Shown: positions 1-10,592 of the stretch, one piece after another
Layout of the letters: each line of letters begins with the position of its first letter
Numbering within the stretch: the stretch's first letter is position 1
Source of the DNA: Prinsepia uniflora
Taxonomy: Eukaryota > Streptophyta > Magnoliopsida > Rosales > Rosaceae
NCBI GenBank assembly: GCA_032719365.1
Contig: CM064875.1
Location: 30,898,693-30,962,692 of the forward strand
DNA: 64,000 nucleotides
Direction of reading: 5' to 3'
Notes under the pieces: generated by a model
Seen by the model: only the letters and a program-made list of their open reading frames with translations
Told to the model about the DNA's origin: nothing
Databases searched by the model: none
Position numbers and translations under genes: made by a program

Positions 1-472
1 TTTCAGCACCCTCAAAGCCTTTTCAGATGCAGAGGATGACCGTAAATCCACTGCTGCCTACCTTGGTGGCAACCTCGTTTCTTGGAGCTCACGCAAGAAG
101 CGGTCTGTCTCTCGCCTCTCTATAGAGGCCGAGTACCATGTTCTGGCCTCGAACTCACCAGCAAGCCGACCATCTCCTGCGACAACATCGGGACTACCTT
201 TTACTGCACAAACCTAGCATTCCATTTCAGAATGAAAGATGTGGACATCGATTTTCAGTTCGTTCGTGATCATGTCTGTCATGGTCTCCTTCATGTCCAC
301 CTTGTATCCACTGACAATCAGCTCGCCAATACCCTTACCAAGTCGCTTCTGCGCCCTTGCTTCCAGCTCCTTCACTCCAAGATCGGCGTTGCCGATGGCT
401 CCTCCATCTTGTCACGGCGTGATAAAGATCCACCAGAATCAAAGGAGATTGAGGATCAATCTCTTTGATCTT
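1..472 (+). pseudogene. Copia pol 3' tail (RNase H end), fragment of an element to the left
   Basis: The first bases match, after a short gap, the sequence near 10090-10590, which is the RNase H end of copia element C. Translated pieces include AFSDAEDDRKSTAAYLGGN and, near the end, NQLANTLTKSLL, the usual terminal motif of copia RNase H. The reading frame changes around 120-170, so the copy is broken. It runs directly into an LTR at 473, as the 3' end of a copia element should. Because that LTR is followed by a primer site and a new gag start, this fragment belongs to an upstream unit of a tandem array that began left of the window. Confidence 0.8.
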
Positions 473-681
473 TGGTATCATTAGTCAACGTAATCATTCT
501 GATTTCATCCTAAATTAGTGTAGATACTTTAGTATCCATATAGATTCTTACCTAGTTAGGTCTATGATTTCTTTCCTAGCTTAAGGCATAATTTCCTACT
601 TTGTCTCTACTAGAAACCGTACATATAGGAATTCTCTATTGCAAGTAAACTTAAGATTTGAATATACAAAAATTCATACCA
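473..681 (+). repeat. LTR of copia element C (left copy)
   Basis: A 209-bp direct repeat of 10593-10801. It starts TGGTAT and ends ATACCA, a perfect 6-bp terminal inverted repeat of the TG...CA type. It lies between a pol tail (left) and a primer site (right), so it served as the 3' LTR of one unit and the 5' LTR of the next. Confidence 0.88.
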
Positions 682-686
682 CTTTT

Positions 687-704
687 TGGTATCAGAGCAC
701 TAGG
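687..704 (+). other. Primer-binding site of element C (initiator-Met tRNA type)
   Basis: TGGTATCAGAGC plus a few bases, complementary to the 3' end of plant initiator-Met tRNA. It lies 5 bp downstream of the LTR end. Confidence 0.8.
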
Positions 705-742
705 CTAAACCGAGCGACTTCTTTTCCTTCTACCCTCCTTTA

Positions 743-799
743 ATGGCCGCTCAACCCAACATGCCTGTCACCCCTACCACACCACCAAACACTGATACC
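743..799 (+). pseudogene. Start of copia element C gag, interrupted by element A
   Basis: An ATG at 743 opens a frame beginning MAAQPNMP, 38 bp after the primer site, where a copia gag normally starts. The frame is cut after GATACC at 799 by the A insertion. The same frame resumes at 7402 with a gag region containing FPWRAQFNALLLGYDL. The 5-mer ATACC is present at both edges (795-799 and 7397-7401), consistent with a target-site duplication. Confidence 0.75.
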
Positions 800-811
800 T
801 GTAAAGTATCT

Positions 812-1645
812 TCCCACGAGATGCCTGAATAGGGTAGCATCGGCTGGGGGGGAACCATCTCGAAGCTGGAGGGTAGGGGAGACAGCCAGAGGGGTGGCCA
901 CGAGTTTGGCACCATCCATACGGGCCAGGGTGAGAAGATCGTGAATATACTTGTGCTGGGACAAGAACAGACCTGAGGTAGTAGGGAGGACCTCAACACC
1001 AAGGAAGTAGTGAAGTGATCCTAGGTCCTTGATAGAGAACCGGGCGGCCAAAGTGTGAATGAAGGTGGAGATAAGCGTAGGGCTGGTTCCTGTCACAATG
1101 AGATCATCAACATAAACTAGAAAATACAGCACATTAGGACCCTTGCATAGTATAAAAAGGGAGGCATCAGATTGAATGTTAACAAAGCCATGAGAGTGGA
1201 GAAAGGTAGTAAGCTCCTGATACCAGGCCCGGGGGGCTTGTTTGAGGCCATAGATGGCCTTGCGCAGTTTGCAAACATATGTGGTATGCTGGGGATCAAC
1301 AAATCCAGCAGGCTGAGCCATGTGAACATCGTCATGGAGAGTGCCTTGGAGGAAGGCATTGTTGACGTCCAATTGGCGGATGGGCCAGCCATGAGTGACA
1401 GCCATGTGGAGGACAGTCCGAATGGTGGTAGGTTTGACCACCGGGCTGAATGTGGCAGTGAAGTCCACGCCAGGACGCTGGTGGTGTCCTTTAGCAACCA
1501 GCCTGTCCTTGTAGCGGTCAACAACACCCGTGGGAGTGCGCTTGATCCTAAACACCCACTTATTACCAACAATGTTTTGGGAAGGGTGAGGAGGCACTAA
1601 GTCCCAGGTACCATTCTGAATAAGAGCATTGAGCTCATGGGACAT
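812..1645 (-). pseudogene. Copia A reverse transcriptase (RVT_2), 3' truncated
   Basis: The frame carries copia RT hallmarks in order: KWVFRIKR, YKDRLVAKG, QLDVNNAFLQGTL, AIYGLKQAPRAWYQ, the catalytic VYVDDLIVTG and LHYFLGVEV. The enzyme would copy element RNA to cDNA in virus-like particles. The frame is intact across the fingers and palm but ends after FRHLVG, where normal sequence is replaced by the 10-bp LTR remnant and by C gag DNA read backwards; the RNase H domain is missing. The frame opens directly after a TAG at 1655-1657 and is in phase with the frame upstream, so the two are one pol broken by a stop where relatives have tryptophan. Confidence 0.88.
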
Positions 1646-1654
1646 GGCCTGACG

Positions 1655-2725
1655 CTACTGAGGATCTTTGGTAGCTTGGGACACACAAGTTAGCTCAACC
1701 AAGGAGGGGAGAGGGGGCAAGGGGTCTAGGGGGCCGCCGGGAGTAGGTGCGGAGAGGGGGAGGTTCAGTGGGGAGAGACAAGGCAGTAGGGGCTGTGGCA
1801 GGTGGAGGGGAACATCCAGAAGAAGGAGGAGCAAAGGCAGGCAGTGGCATGCCTGAGCCGGGGGAGGTCCAGCCTCAAGAGCGTGCAAGGACGGTGTGTC
1901 GAGGGAGGCTAGTGCAGGTGGAGAAGCAGCGGTGGACGGGGCAGAGGATAGAGAGGAGACCGGGGGAAGGGTAGATAGCCAAGAATCAAAGGTGGCCGAG
2001 GTGATGGAGAGAGTGGAAGGGCGATTGTGACCAGGAAAGGTGGACTCATCAAACTGAACATGACGGGAGATGTACAAGCGGTTAGAGCTGGTGTCAAGGC
2101 AGAGGTAGGCACTTTGTTGAAGTGAGTAGCCAAGAAAGAGACATGGGGTAGACCTGGGGTGCAGTTTGGAGGGTGCATAAGGGCGAAGCCAGGGAAAGCA
2201 GAGGCAACCAAAGGTGCGAAGGCGGGAATAGTTGGGGGGCTGATGAAAGAGAGCAGTGTAGGGGGACTGATTGTGGAGAATGGTGGTGGGAAGTCGGTTG
2301 ATAAGATAAACCGCAGCTCGAAAGGCATAAGACCAGTAGGACTGAGGAATATGGGCAGTGTGAAGTAAGGTGAGATCGGTTTCAATATAGTCAAGGCCTT
2401 CTTGTTGGTGAAACCCTTTGGCGACTAATCTGGCTTTGTAGCGTTCAATGCTGCCATCAGCATGTCTTTTAATCCGAAACACCCACTTGTAGCCAACAGG
2501 ATTTGCATGTGGTGGTAAAGGAACAAGGGACCAGGTCTGTTGCTTCATTAAGGCATCATACTCGTTTTGCATGGCTGCTGTCCATGTGGAGTGTTTAGAG
2601 GCTTGTTTGTAGGTTGTGGGTTCAATTTGGGAGGTATCAGCCTGGAAGGCTTGGGGAAGGGGGTATTTGGTGGCAAATAGGAGATGTCTAGACTTGGAGA
2701 TGCCTGCTTTGTTGCGGGTGACCAT
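1655..2725 (-). pseudogene. Chimeric frame: B reverse transcriptase start fused in frame to A integrase C-terminus
   Basis: The first ~110 codons (2725 to about 2389) are the N-terminal part of a copia RT (WTAAMQNEYDALMKQQ, KWVFRIKR, RLVAKGFHQQ) and belong to element B. At about 2388 the sequence switches to a copia integrase C-terminal region (TLLHTAHIPQSYWSYAF, RLRTFGCLCFPWLRP, TPCLFLGYS) that matches element C at 9230-9500 and so belongs to A. The frame then runs through a proline/leucine-rich hinge to a TAG at 1655-1657. The domain order RT-start, integrase-end, RT is not a natural order; it is the scar of a deletion that removed the 3' half of B and the middle of A. Confidence 0.8.
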
Positions 2726-2760
2726 TGGATGGATGTTAGGAGGCCGAGAGGTGGTAGAGA

Positions 2761-3144
2761 CTAGGTGTGCAGGGGCTGGTTGGGCTGGGGACAGGGTGGC
2801 TGGTGTAGTTGAATGTGGTGGGGTAGTGGGAGATACAGACCCGTCTGTGGAGGGGAGAGTTGGGGTACAGGATGTGTTGGATTCTGCAGCAGTTTCTGGT
2901 CGGGGGCTATTGGGGGGGGGGGGGGGGGGGATGGAGGAGGGGGAAGAGGTGATGTGTGGGCTGGATTCTGAGAGGGAATAAGAGTAATAGGAATAAAGGA
3001 GAAATCTGAGGAAGAGGGGTTTGTAGAAGGAGTGGTATTAGTGGAAGGAAAGTGGTGTTCATTGAAGATGACATGCCTACTGATGTAGACACGTCCAGTG
3101 GGCATGTGGAGACACCTGCATGTGGAGACACCTGTAACCAGCAT
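2761..3144 (-). pseudogene. Copia B integrase C-terminus and hinge, out of frame with the upstream part
   Basis: The segment begins in the integrase C-terminal region (GRVYISRHVIFNEHHFP is the typical copia motif) and continues into a proline/serine-rich hinge. It contains a 19-base G run on the + strand (2912-2930) read as polyproline. It is shifted relative to both 3077-5371 and the RT start at 2725. The first shift is explained by the 16-bp duplication at 3103-3134. The second probably reflects length change in the G run, but that is inferred. Confidence 0.75.
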
Positions 3145-5371
3145 GGTGTGGGCTGTAGCCTAGGAAAATGCAGTGGACAGAGCGTGGTTCTAATTTATGT
3201 TGGGTGTATGGGCCTAGGTAGGGATAACAGGATGAACCAAATACACGAAGAAGGTGGTAAGGAGGTTGACGGCCATGTAAAGTGTAGTAAGGGGTGGACC
3301 ATTTTAGGACCGGTGTAGGTAGCAAATTTATTAGAAAGATAGCAGTGGAGACAGCCTCTGCCCAATAAGAATAGGGCAGACCAGCAGTGAGGAGTAAGGT
3401 TCTGCCCATTTCAGAGATGTGCCTGTGTTTGCATTCTGCGAGGCCATTTTGTTGGGGTGTGTGTGGACAGGAGAACCTGTGAAGAATGCCGTGTTGGTGA
3501 CAGAGGTCTTTAAAGGCATTATTGTCAAATTCCTTGCCACCATCACTCTGAAATTGCTTGATGGTGGTAGAGAATTGTGTTCTGACATATTTTAGGAAAT
3601 TGGAGAAGTGAGAAAAGACCTCAGATTTGAGGCGCATTGGAAAAATCCAGGTGTACCTGGTGTAGTCATCTGTAAAGAGAACATAGTATCGAAATCCAGA
3701 AACAGAGGGGACAGGGGACATCCATACATCAGAGTGAATGAGATCAAACGATTTTATTGATTTGTGTACAACAGGAGTAAAAGACAAACGAGTCGATTTT
3801 CCTAAGGCACAACTATTACAAAAGCTGAATTTATTTAAGTTAGCAACAGGATTGAGTAGATGTTGAGACGCCAAGACTTGAAGGACTCGATGAGAGGGAT
3901 GACCTAATCGACTGTGCCACAGAGATGGGGAACTGGTGGACAGCAGGGCGTGCGGTGGGAGTGATTCTTGTGGTTGGATGGGATACAAACCCTCTCTACA
4001 TGGGCCCTGAAACAGAACAGCTTGTGTGTGTAAGTCCTGAATGATAAAGTGAGATGGGAAGAATGTGATACTAACTTGCTGGTCCTTAGTAAATTGTGCC
4101 ACAGATAATAGGTTTTTACGAATGGCAGGGACATGGAGTACATCAGAGAGGTTAAACTCATAGTGTCCAGAAGAGAAGTTGACATTACCAGTGTGATGGA
4201 TTGGGAGAGTTTCTCCATTTCCAACCATGACATTATCATTGGAAGAAGGTGGAGTTGAGCGGGGAGGGGCGGGTAGGAGTGTCATGTGATGGGTGGCACC
4301 ACTATCGGGGTACCAATTTGGATCAGCAGTAGGGGCCAGATGAAGACCAGCAAAGGCTTGACTGAGGTCATGGTCATTGGATTGGGTGAGTTGCGGACAT
4401 TGGGCGGCAATGTGTCCATGTCGATTGCAAGACCAGCACTGTGGGCCAGGTGGACGGTTAGGAGGGTTGGGGCAGGGGCCAAGGATGCCTGCAGAAACGG
4501 TTGGGTTAGAGGAGCAGGGAGGACCCCTGCGAAAGGAGGCCCTGGAATTGCGGAAGAATCTTGTGCCACGGTTGTATTGGGGACGCTCGCTAGTGTAGTA
4601 GGCACTGGCATAGGGTTGTGGTGCAGGTTGAGGAGAAGCAGCATACATGGCTGTGGGAGGAACTGCTATGGCTGGATGTGCAGTGGCAGTCTGTTGGGCT
4701 TCAAAAGAGAGCAATCTGGCTCTTAGGTCAGAAAAGGGAGGCAAGGGTGGGAAATTTAGCATGGCTGTGACAAGCATGTTGTATTCAGGACCTAGTCCAC
4801 AAAGAACAGCCGTGACTAGGTCAGTAGATGAGAATGGTTCATTGATGGCAGCAAGGGAGTCTGCCAAGGATTTGGCTGGAGTGAGGTATTCCGAGATGGT
4901 TCTATGTCCCTTGGTGAGGGACATTAATTGAAACCGGATATTTGTGGCATTGGCAAGGGATTGCTGAGAGAAGTTGCGACGGAGACATTCCCAAATGTCT
5001 CTTGAAGTATTGAGTCCAACAACTTGTGACAGGACTGGTTCAGTTAGGGTGGCACGGAGGAGACTGATCAAAGTTTGATCAATCTGAAACCACTGGTTAT
5101 AGGCAGGATTCGGCAGAGGAACAGAAGGGGAAGTGAGAACAGATTCAGAACCTTCAGATTGAGGGGAAGCAATGGCAGGGGTCTGGGGTGGCAGAGTAGG
5201 GGAGGGAGGAGGGTGAGTTCCATCAATGAAACGCCAGTAACTGTGACCAATGAGGAAGGGTTTGATCTGGCTTTCCCAAAGAAGATAGTTGGTCTCATTG
5301 AGTTTGACAGAGACCAGGTTTGAAACTTGGTTAGGGGAGATTGAAGGGGAAGAACAGGAGTCAGACGCCAT
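3077..5371 (-). pseudogene. Copia B gag-protease-integrase polyprotein
   Basis: A 764-codon frame starting about 50 bp inside the primer site. Order: copia gag (LNETNYLLWESQIKPFL near residue 25), a CCHC knuckle CWSCNRHGHIAAQC near residue 312, protease DSGATHH near 356, GAG-pre-integrase with the H..H..C..C zinc region (WHSRLGHPSHR, FCNSCALGK), and the integrase core with D in HSDVW, D in FQSDGGKEFD and E in NGLAECKHRH. Gag packages RNA, protease processes the polyprotein and integrase inserts the cDNA. All catalytic residues are visible. The last ~12 residues are out of frame because of the duplication at 3103-3134. I class it as a broken member of a plant Ty1/copia lineage, possibly Ale/Retrofit-like given the short LTR. 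Confidence 0.9.
3103..3134. repeat. 16-bp tandem duplication causing the frameshift in B
   Basis: CATGTGGAGACACCTG occurs twice without spacer (3103-3118 and 3119-3134). Sixteen bases is not a multiple of three, so the second copy shifts the reading frame exactly where the two B frames fail to join. Confidence 0.9.
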
Positions 5372-5421
5372 AACAGGAAGGGAGATTGAAGGGATCGGTT
5401 TATGCCTTTATGGTGGTCAGA

Positions 5422-5439
5422 CTTAGTGCTCTGATACCA
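5422..5439 (-). other. Primer-binding site of copia B
   Basis: Read on the minus strand: TGGTATCAGAGCACTAAG, directly after the LTR end, complementary to initiator-Met tRNA. Confidence 0.82.
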
Positions 5440-5690
5440 TGTAGAATTTCTGGAATGTATGTTTACATTAATAGCCGAAGGGCTTATTTATACAAGTCTG
5501 TGAGAGAGATAACTCAGAACAGTTATCTCTCTTTATCCAGAAATAACTTCCTAAAACTGTCTAGGTAACTAACTATGGACATCTGTCCGAAACCTGTCCT
5601 AACTGTCTACATGTGTATAAGTTGTACAAGTATACTGTCAGATAAACCTAACTAGTGTATGCGGCTAGTGTATACATATATCATCTTACA
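5440..5690 (-). repeat. 5' LTR of copia B
   Basis: 251 bp; starts TGTAGAA and ends CTTACA on the + strand (so TGTAAG...TTCTACA in element orientation), TG...CA bounded. It sits between the B primer site and A coding sequence. No second copy remains, so the outer limit rests on the TG/CA ends and the abrupt return of A homology at 5691. Confidence 0.75.
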
Positions 5691-5910
5691 GAGTAGAAGA
5701 CAAATGTGAGGAAATAGAAACATTGGACTGACGAAGAACAGTTTGAAGAACTTTAAAATGGGGATGACCTAGACGACAATGCCAGAGATTAGGGGAGACA
5801 ACCACGCCTACCAAAGCATGAGGTTGGGAAGGGTGGGAGGAGGACCACTCGTACACACCGTCCTTACTCGGGCCTTGAAGGAGAACCTCCCCCGTGTTGA
5901 GATCCTTCAC
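5691..5910 (-). pseudogene. Copia A GAG-pre-integrase fragment
   Basis: The minus-strand frame includes MKDLNTGEVLLQGPSKDGVY and LWHCRLGHPHFKVLQ, the zinc-binding pre-integrase motif of copia. It matches element C at 8590-8800. It is cut at 5691 by the B LTR and the integrase core never resumes, because the far side of B joins to the integrase C-terminus. Confidence 0.85.
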
Positions 5911-5952
5911 AAGAAAAGAATGAGGAAAGAATTCAATAGAGGTGTTATTTTG

Positions 5953-7064
5953 CTAGGTAAATTTAGATATGGAAATAAGATTGCGAGACATAGAGGGAGC
6001 ACAAAGAACATTGTGAAGGGAAAAGGGGGGCAGACGGATGGGAGGGTAACCGGAAAGAGACAGTGTGGGTAATACCGAGTCCCTTACCATTCCCGATGAT
6101 GATTTCATTAGGGCCGTGATATTGAGTGGCGTCTGATAGGTGGTGAGGGCTGGAGGCAACATGGTGAGAGACACCGGAGTCTAGAAGCCAGTTGGAGGAG
6201 CCTGCCTGAGTGGCAGGATTGGCTACGGGGGGCGCGGCAGAGGAGTGCTGAAGCTGAGGGCACCGTTTGGCGCTATGGCCCTGGGTTCCACACCATTGAC
6301 AGAAGGCGAGAGGCAGAACGATGGCCAGAGGAACCGTGATTATGGCGGAAGGCATGAAAGCTGTGGTTTGAATGAGCGGGGTTGGCAGTGATGGGTGGGG
6401 AGGGAGGTGGTGGAATCTCACGGATGGTGGCAGCTTCATGCTGAACCAGCATATCGTGAAGATTTTCAAACGTGACAGGCGTGTCACGAGAGCAGACAGC
6501 GGCAGCAATTTCACGAAATTCAAGACCAACACCGTTGAGGACGTGAAGGAGATCATCGTCCTTGAGAGGAGCATCAATCGCAGCTATTTCATCAGAGAGG
6601 ATGCGGACCTCTTGGAGGTACTCGGACACGGGCCGTGACTCACGACTGAGTAGGGTAAGGCGTTCTTTTAGGTTGAGAACGCGGGCTCGAGCGATGCTTG
6701 CAAAAAGGCGAGTGAGGCGGTCCCAGGCTGCGGCAGAGGTTTTGGCGGCAGCAATCAAGGTGATGACCTGCGGGGAGACAGAGGCTAGGATGGCACTGAG
6801 GAGGAGCTGATCCTGGCGAACCCAGAAGGTGCGAAGTGCAGGGTTCGAGGCTGGAGGGCAGGGGAAGGCGCCGTCAACAAACCCCATGAGGTCATAGCCA
6901 AGGAGGATGGCGTTGAACTGAGCACGCCATGGGAAGTAATTTGTGGAGGTGAGCTTCAGGGGAAGCTGGGCCAAGGCATTGATGGTGATGAGCGCGGAAA
7001 GAGGGGGGGCAGTTTCAGGGGAGGGGGGATCGATGATAACAGAGGGGTTGGGTGGGGCAGCCAT
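5953..7064 (-). pseudogene. Copia A gag and protease, frameshifted
   Basis: The gag start MAAPPNPSV at 7064 follows the primer site by 57 bp. The gag domain (LTSTNYFPWRAQFNAILLGY, DRLTRLFASIARARVL, LLSRESRPVSEYLQE) runs to about 6300. The frame then changes: the knuckle CQWCGTQGHSAKRC and protease WLLDSGVSHHV (usual form DSGA) are in a second frame ending near 6080, and NVLCAPSMSRNLISISKFT in a third (5953 on). Two frameshifts therefore break the polyprotein. The copy is closely related to C, with similar gag and linked motifs. Confidence 0.87.
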
Positions 7065-7120
7065 GGCGGGAATAGAGGAGAAAAAGGAACAAAGGGAATC
7101 GAGATACTCGTGAGAGCGTT

Positions 7121-7135
7121 AGAGCTCTGATACCA
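7121..7135 (-). other. Primer-binding site of copia A
   Basis: Minus-strand TGGTATCAGAGCTCT immediately after the LTR end TTTACA; initiator-Met type. Confidence 0.8.
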
Positions 7136-7402
7136 TGTAAAGTATGAATAATACTTGTGGTTTTGATTGATTAACTGCGTATACAGAGGTGCCTATTTAT
7201 ACAAGTGGAAGTAGAGTCCTGTCTAGGATAGAAAAGTAGAGTCCTAACTAGGAAGTGTAAATAGAGATTAACTAGGAAGTAATTACAATAGGAAGGAATC
7301 AGAGAGGATTCCTGGGATACGGCAGATCACTTAGAGATGGCCTTGATCTCTTGTGATCGGCTGGGATCCTGTATAGGATCCGTAGGACCCTTAATAATAC
7401 CA
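7136..7402 (-). repeat. 5' LTR of copia A
   Basis: Runs from TGTAAAGTATG (7136) to ...TTAATAATACCA. The inner end is fixed by the primer site and by the same 10 bases surviving at 800-809. The outer end is either 7402 (TGGTAT in element orientation, like the C LTR) or 7396 (leaving ATACC 7397-7401 as target duplication and restoring the C gag frame). Contains a direct pair GGATCCTGTA/GGATCCGTAG. Confidence 0.7.
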
Positions 7403-10400
7403 TCTCCCCATTTTCATCCCTCATTTGCATTATTGCTGCCCAGCTTCCAGTTGAGCTCACCACGGCCAAGTTTTTCCCTTGGAGAGCTCAATTCAATGCT
7501 CTCTTGCTTGGATATGATCTCATGGGGTATGTTGATGGTACTTGCCCTTGCCCCCCACCACTAAAATCGTGCTTCGTGCCTTCTGGTTTTGCCAAGATCA
7601 GCTCATCTTTCATGCTATCCTCGCCTCAGTTTCTCCCCAGGTGATTACCTTGATTGCTGCTGCAAAGACCTTTGAAGCAGCCTGGACCCACCTCACACGG
7701 CTCTATGCAAGCAAAGCACGAGCCCGTGTTTTAGGCCTTAAGGAGCGCTTAACTCTTCTTCGCCGTGACATCGTCCTGTCACTGATTACCTGCAAGAGGT
7801 TCATCTCCTTTCAGACGAACTCGCTGCCATTGACACCCTTCTGTTAGACGACGACCACCTCCTCTATGTCCTTAGTGGCGTCGGCCCCACTTTCAAGGAC
7901 ATTACAGCTGTAATCCGGTCTCTAGACACCCGTCTTTTTTGAGAATTTGCACCACATGCTGGTCCAGCATGAAGCAGCCTTTTCCCGTGATGCCCTTGCT
8001 CCACCCTAACCTGTCATTGCCAACATGGCCCAAGCCACCTGTAGCTACCCTTCCAGTCGCTCCAACCGTGCTTATTCTGACTAACGGTCCTACCTCCATC
8101 CTCAGGCACTTGCAGTACCTCTTCCCAGCACTCCTCCCAAACCTCCACTAACGGCCGCAGGTCCACCAACACTCTTGGTAACAGGTATCGTGGAATTTGC
8201 CAATGGTGTGGCACCTAAGGACACAGTGCCAAGCGCTGTCTCTAGCTACAACTCACCTCTGCCGCTCAACTCGTGGCCAACCCCACCTTCCCAGGAGCTT
8301 TATCACCTTGGCTCCTCGACTTAGTGGCTTCCCACCATGTTACCCCCTCCCCACACCAATTGTCTGCTATCTCAGAATACAATGGGCCTGTTGAAATCCT
8401 AGTTGGTAATGGTACTGGCCTGGGCATCACCCATGTTGGCTCCTCTACTCAATCTTCTCCTTCCTTTATCCTGTTTACTCTTACTAATGTACTTTGTGCA
8501 CCTAAAATCACTCGCAATATAATTTCCACTTCCAAGTTTAACCACCAACACATCACTTCTATTGAACTTTTTCCTCATTGTTTTCATGTGAAGGACCTAA
8601 GCATGGGGGCGGTTCTCCTTCAAGGCCCGAGTAAAAGGATGGGGTCTATGAGTGGTCTTTTACAACCCCTCAACAGCCGCAAGCACTGATGGGTGTAGTT
8701 GTTTCTCCCAACCTCCGACATCGTTTCCTTTGCCATCCTCACTCCGAAGTTGTCCACAATGTCCTTCGTCAATCCTCCATCACTATGTCCCCCAAACTAC
8801 CCGAGTCCCTGTGTCTTTCCTGTCTTTGTAATAAAAGCCACAAGTTGCCGTTTGGCACCTCCTCCCTTAAAGAGTCATCGTCCCCTTCAATTAGTATATA
8901 TAGATGTATGGGGTCCTGCTCCTTACACTTCTATTGACAATTGACAATTGACAATTTCTCTTATTACGTTATTTTCGTTGACCATTCCACTAAATACACA
9001 TGGCTATATCCCCTTAAAAAAAGAAATCAGATGTTTTTTCCACTTTCATTGATTTCAAAACTTTAGTTAAAAAGTACTTCCAACATCCAATCTAGTCCCT
9101 CTACACTGATGGTGGTTTTGAATTCCAAAAACTAAAACCCTTCCTTGCCACTCATGGTATCAACCATCTCCTCACTTCCCCCCACACTCCACAACACAAT
9201 GGGGTGGCAGAACGCCGACACTGCGACCTTGTCGAAACCGGCCTCACCCTCCTTCATTATGCCAACCCAGCCCTTTCTTACTGGACCTATGCCTTCAAAA
9301 CAGTAGCCTACCTTATCAATTGCCTTACCACTTCTATTTTAAACAATCAGTCCCCATACACTGCCTTATTTCCCCTCCCACCAACCTACAATCGCCTCTG
9401 TACCTTTGGCCGTCTTTGTTTCCCTTGGCTTCGTCCTTGCAACTCCAACAAAATGCAACCCCAATCCACTCCCTGCATCTTCCTTGGCTACTCCCTTAGC
9501 CAAAGTTCCTCTCTTCTATGACACATCCTCCCATCGACTATGTCTCTTGCCATGTTCAATTTGATGAGTCCACCTATCCTGGTCTTCACAACACCTTTCC
9601 TGTTCCCCATGTCACCCCAGATAACTTCCAGACGTGGCTCTCCTCTTTGTCTCTCATCTCGAGGTTCATCACCACTTTGGCCAATCGGTTCTCATTCAAG
9701 GATCTGAGTGCCTTGCCCTATTTCCTTGGCGTGGAGGTCATCCCCACCATCGAAGGCCTGTTTTTGTCCAGAATCAGTACCTTTAGGACATTCTCACTTT
9801 GGTGCACATGGACGGTGCGAAGCCCGTGTCCACCCCCTTGGTGATCTCCCCTCCTCTCATCCTTAATGATGGCTCTCCACGTACTGACGCCACTCTCTTC
9901 CGCCTCTAGTATCTCACCCTCACCCGCCCCGACGTTTCCTAGATTGTCAATCGCCTTTCCCAGTAGCATGCCCTAATGGATTTCCACTGGTAGGCCCTTG
10001 AGTGTGTTCTTCGCTACCTCAAGGGCACGCTTCTCTTCGACCTCCACCTTCGCCACACTGCCACCAATCATCTCCATGTTGTCACTCTTTCAGCACCCTC
10101 ACAGCCTTTTCAGATGCTGATTCGGCTGATGACCAAGATGACTGTAAATCCACTATTGCCTACCTTGTTTACCTTGGTGGCAACCTCGTTTCTTGGAGCT
10201 CACGCAAGCAGTGGTTTGTTTCTCGCTCTCCTCCACAGAGGTTGAGTACTGTGCTGTCTCCTCCACCACTACTAAACTTCTCTGGGCCTAGTCTCTCATG
10301 CGAGAGCTTGGCCTCCAAGTCACCGACAAGCCGACCATCTCCTGCGACAACATCGGGACTACCTTTTACTGTGCAAACCTAGCACTCCATTTCAGGATGA

Positions 10401-10592
10401 AACATGTGGACATCGATTTTCAGTTTGTCCGTGACCATGTCACTTGTGGTCTCCTTCATGTCCACCATGTATCAATTGACGATCAGCTCGCTAATGCCCT
10501 TACCAAGCCGCTTCCGCGCCTGTGCTGCTAGCTCCTCCGCTCCAAGATCGGCGTCGCTGATGGCTCCACCATCTTCCGCGCCCGTGATTCTC
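7402..10592 (+). pseudogene. Copia element C gag-pol, heavily broken
   Basis: Pieces appear in natural order but in changing frames: gag (FPWRAQFNALLLGYDLMGY; ASVSPQVITLIAAAKT near 7630), a knuckle remnant around 8190-8240, protease region with SHHVTPSP and NVLCAPKITRN (8330-8510), pre-integrase (MGAVLLQGPSK near 8600), integrase core remnants (8890-9200), integrase C-terminus (LTLLHYANPALSYWTYAF, 9240-9300), then DNFQTWLSSLSLISRF near 9630 jumping straight to RT motif ALPYFLGVEV. The RT palm including YVDD is deleted at about 9650. The RNase H end is at 10090-10560. Too damaged to encode any enzyme; it could only move with proteins from elsewhere. Confidence 0.85.

Larger units (their letters stand above)
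2389..5690 (-). mobile_element. Copia retrotransposon B, inserted in A, 3' half lost
   Basis: Minus-strand element with a 5' LTR (5440-5690), primer site (5422-5439), a long gag-protease-integrase frame (5371-3135), a frameshifted hinge (3144-2761) and the start of RT (2725-2389). The rest of RT, RNase H and the 3' LTR are absent. A's GAG-pre-integrase region abuts the LTR at 5691, and A's integrase C-terminus abuts at 2388. The right flank is GAGTA; its partner would have been lost with the deletion. Confidence 0.82.
800..7396 (-). mobile_element. Copia retrotransposon A, inserted in C and itself invaded by B
   Basis: Minus-strand element: 5' LTR (7136 to about 7396-7402), primer site, gag, GAG-pre-integrase piece, then B (5690 to 2389), then A's integrase C-terminus and reverse transcriptase (2388-812). 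Only about the last 10 bases of its 3' LTR (TGTAAAGTAT read on +, 800-809) remain at the left edge, so the RNase H end and nearly all the 3' LTR are deleted. Flanking ATACC 5-mers fit an LTR-type insertion. The precise right edge is uncertain: a CA-type LTR end would be at 7402, but the duplication and host gag frame suggest 7396. Confidence 0.8.

Noticed and set aside
687..704. tRNA-related genes at the many TGGTATCAGAGC sites
   Set aside because: These are primer-binding sites complementary to tRNA ends, placed right after LTRs; no cloverleaf is present.
1172..1600. 142-codon plus-strand frame
   Set aside because: Antisense shadow of the A reverse transcriptase, which has clear catalytic motifs on the minus strand.
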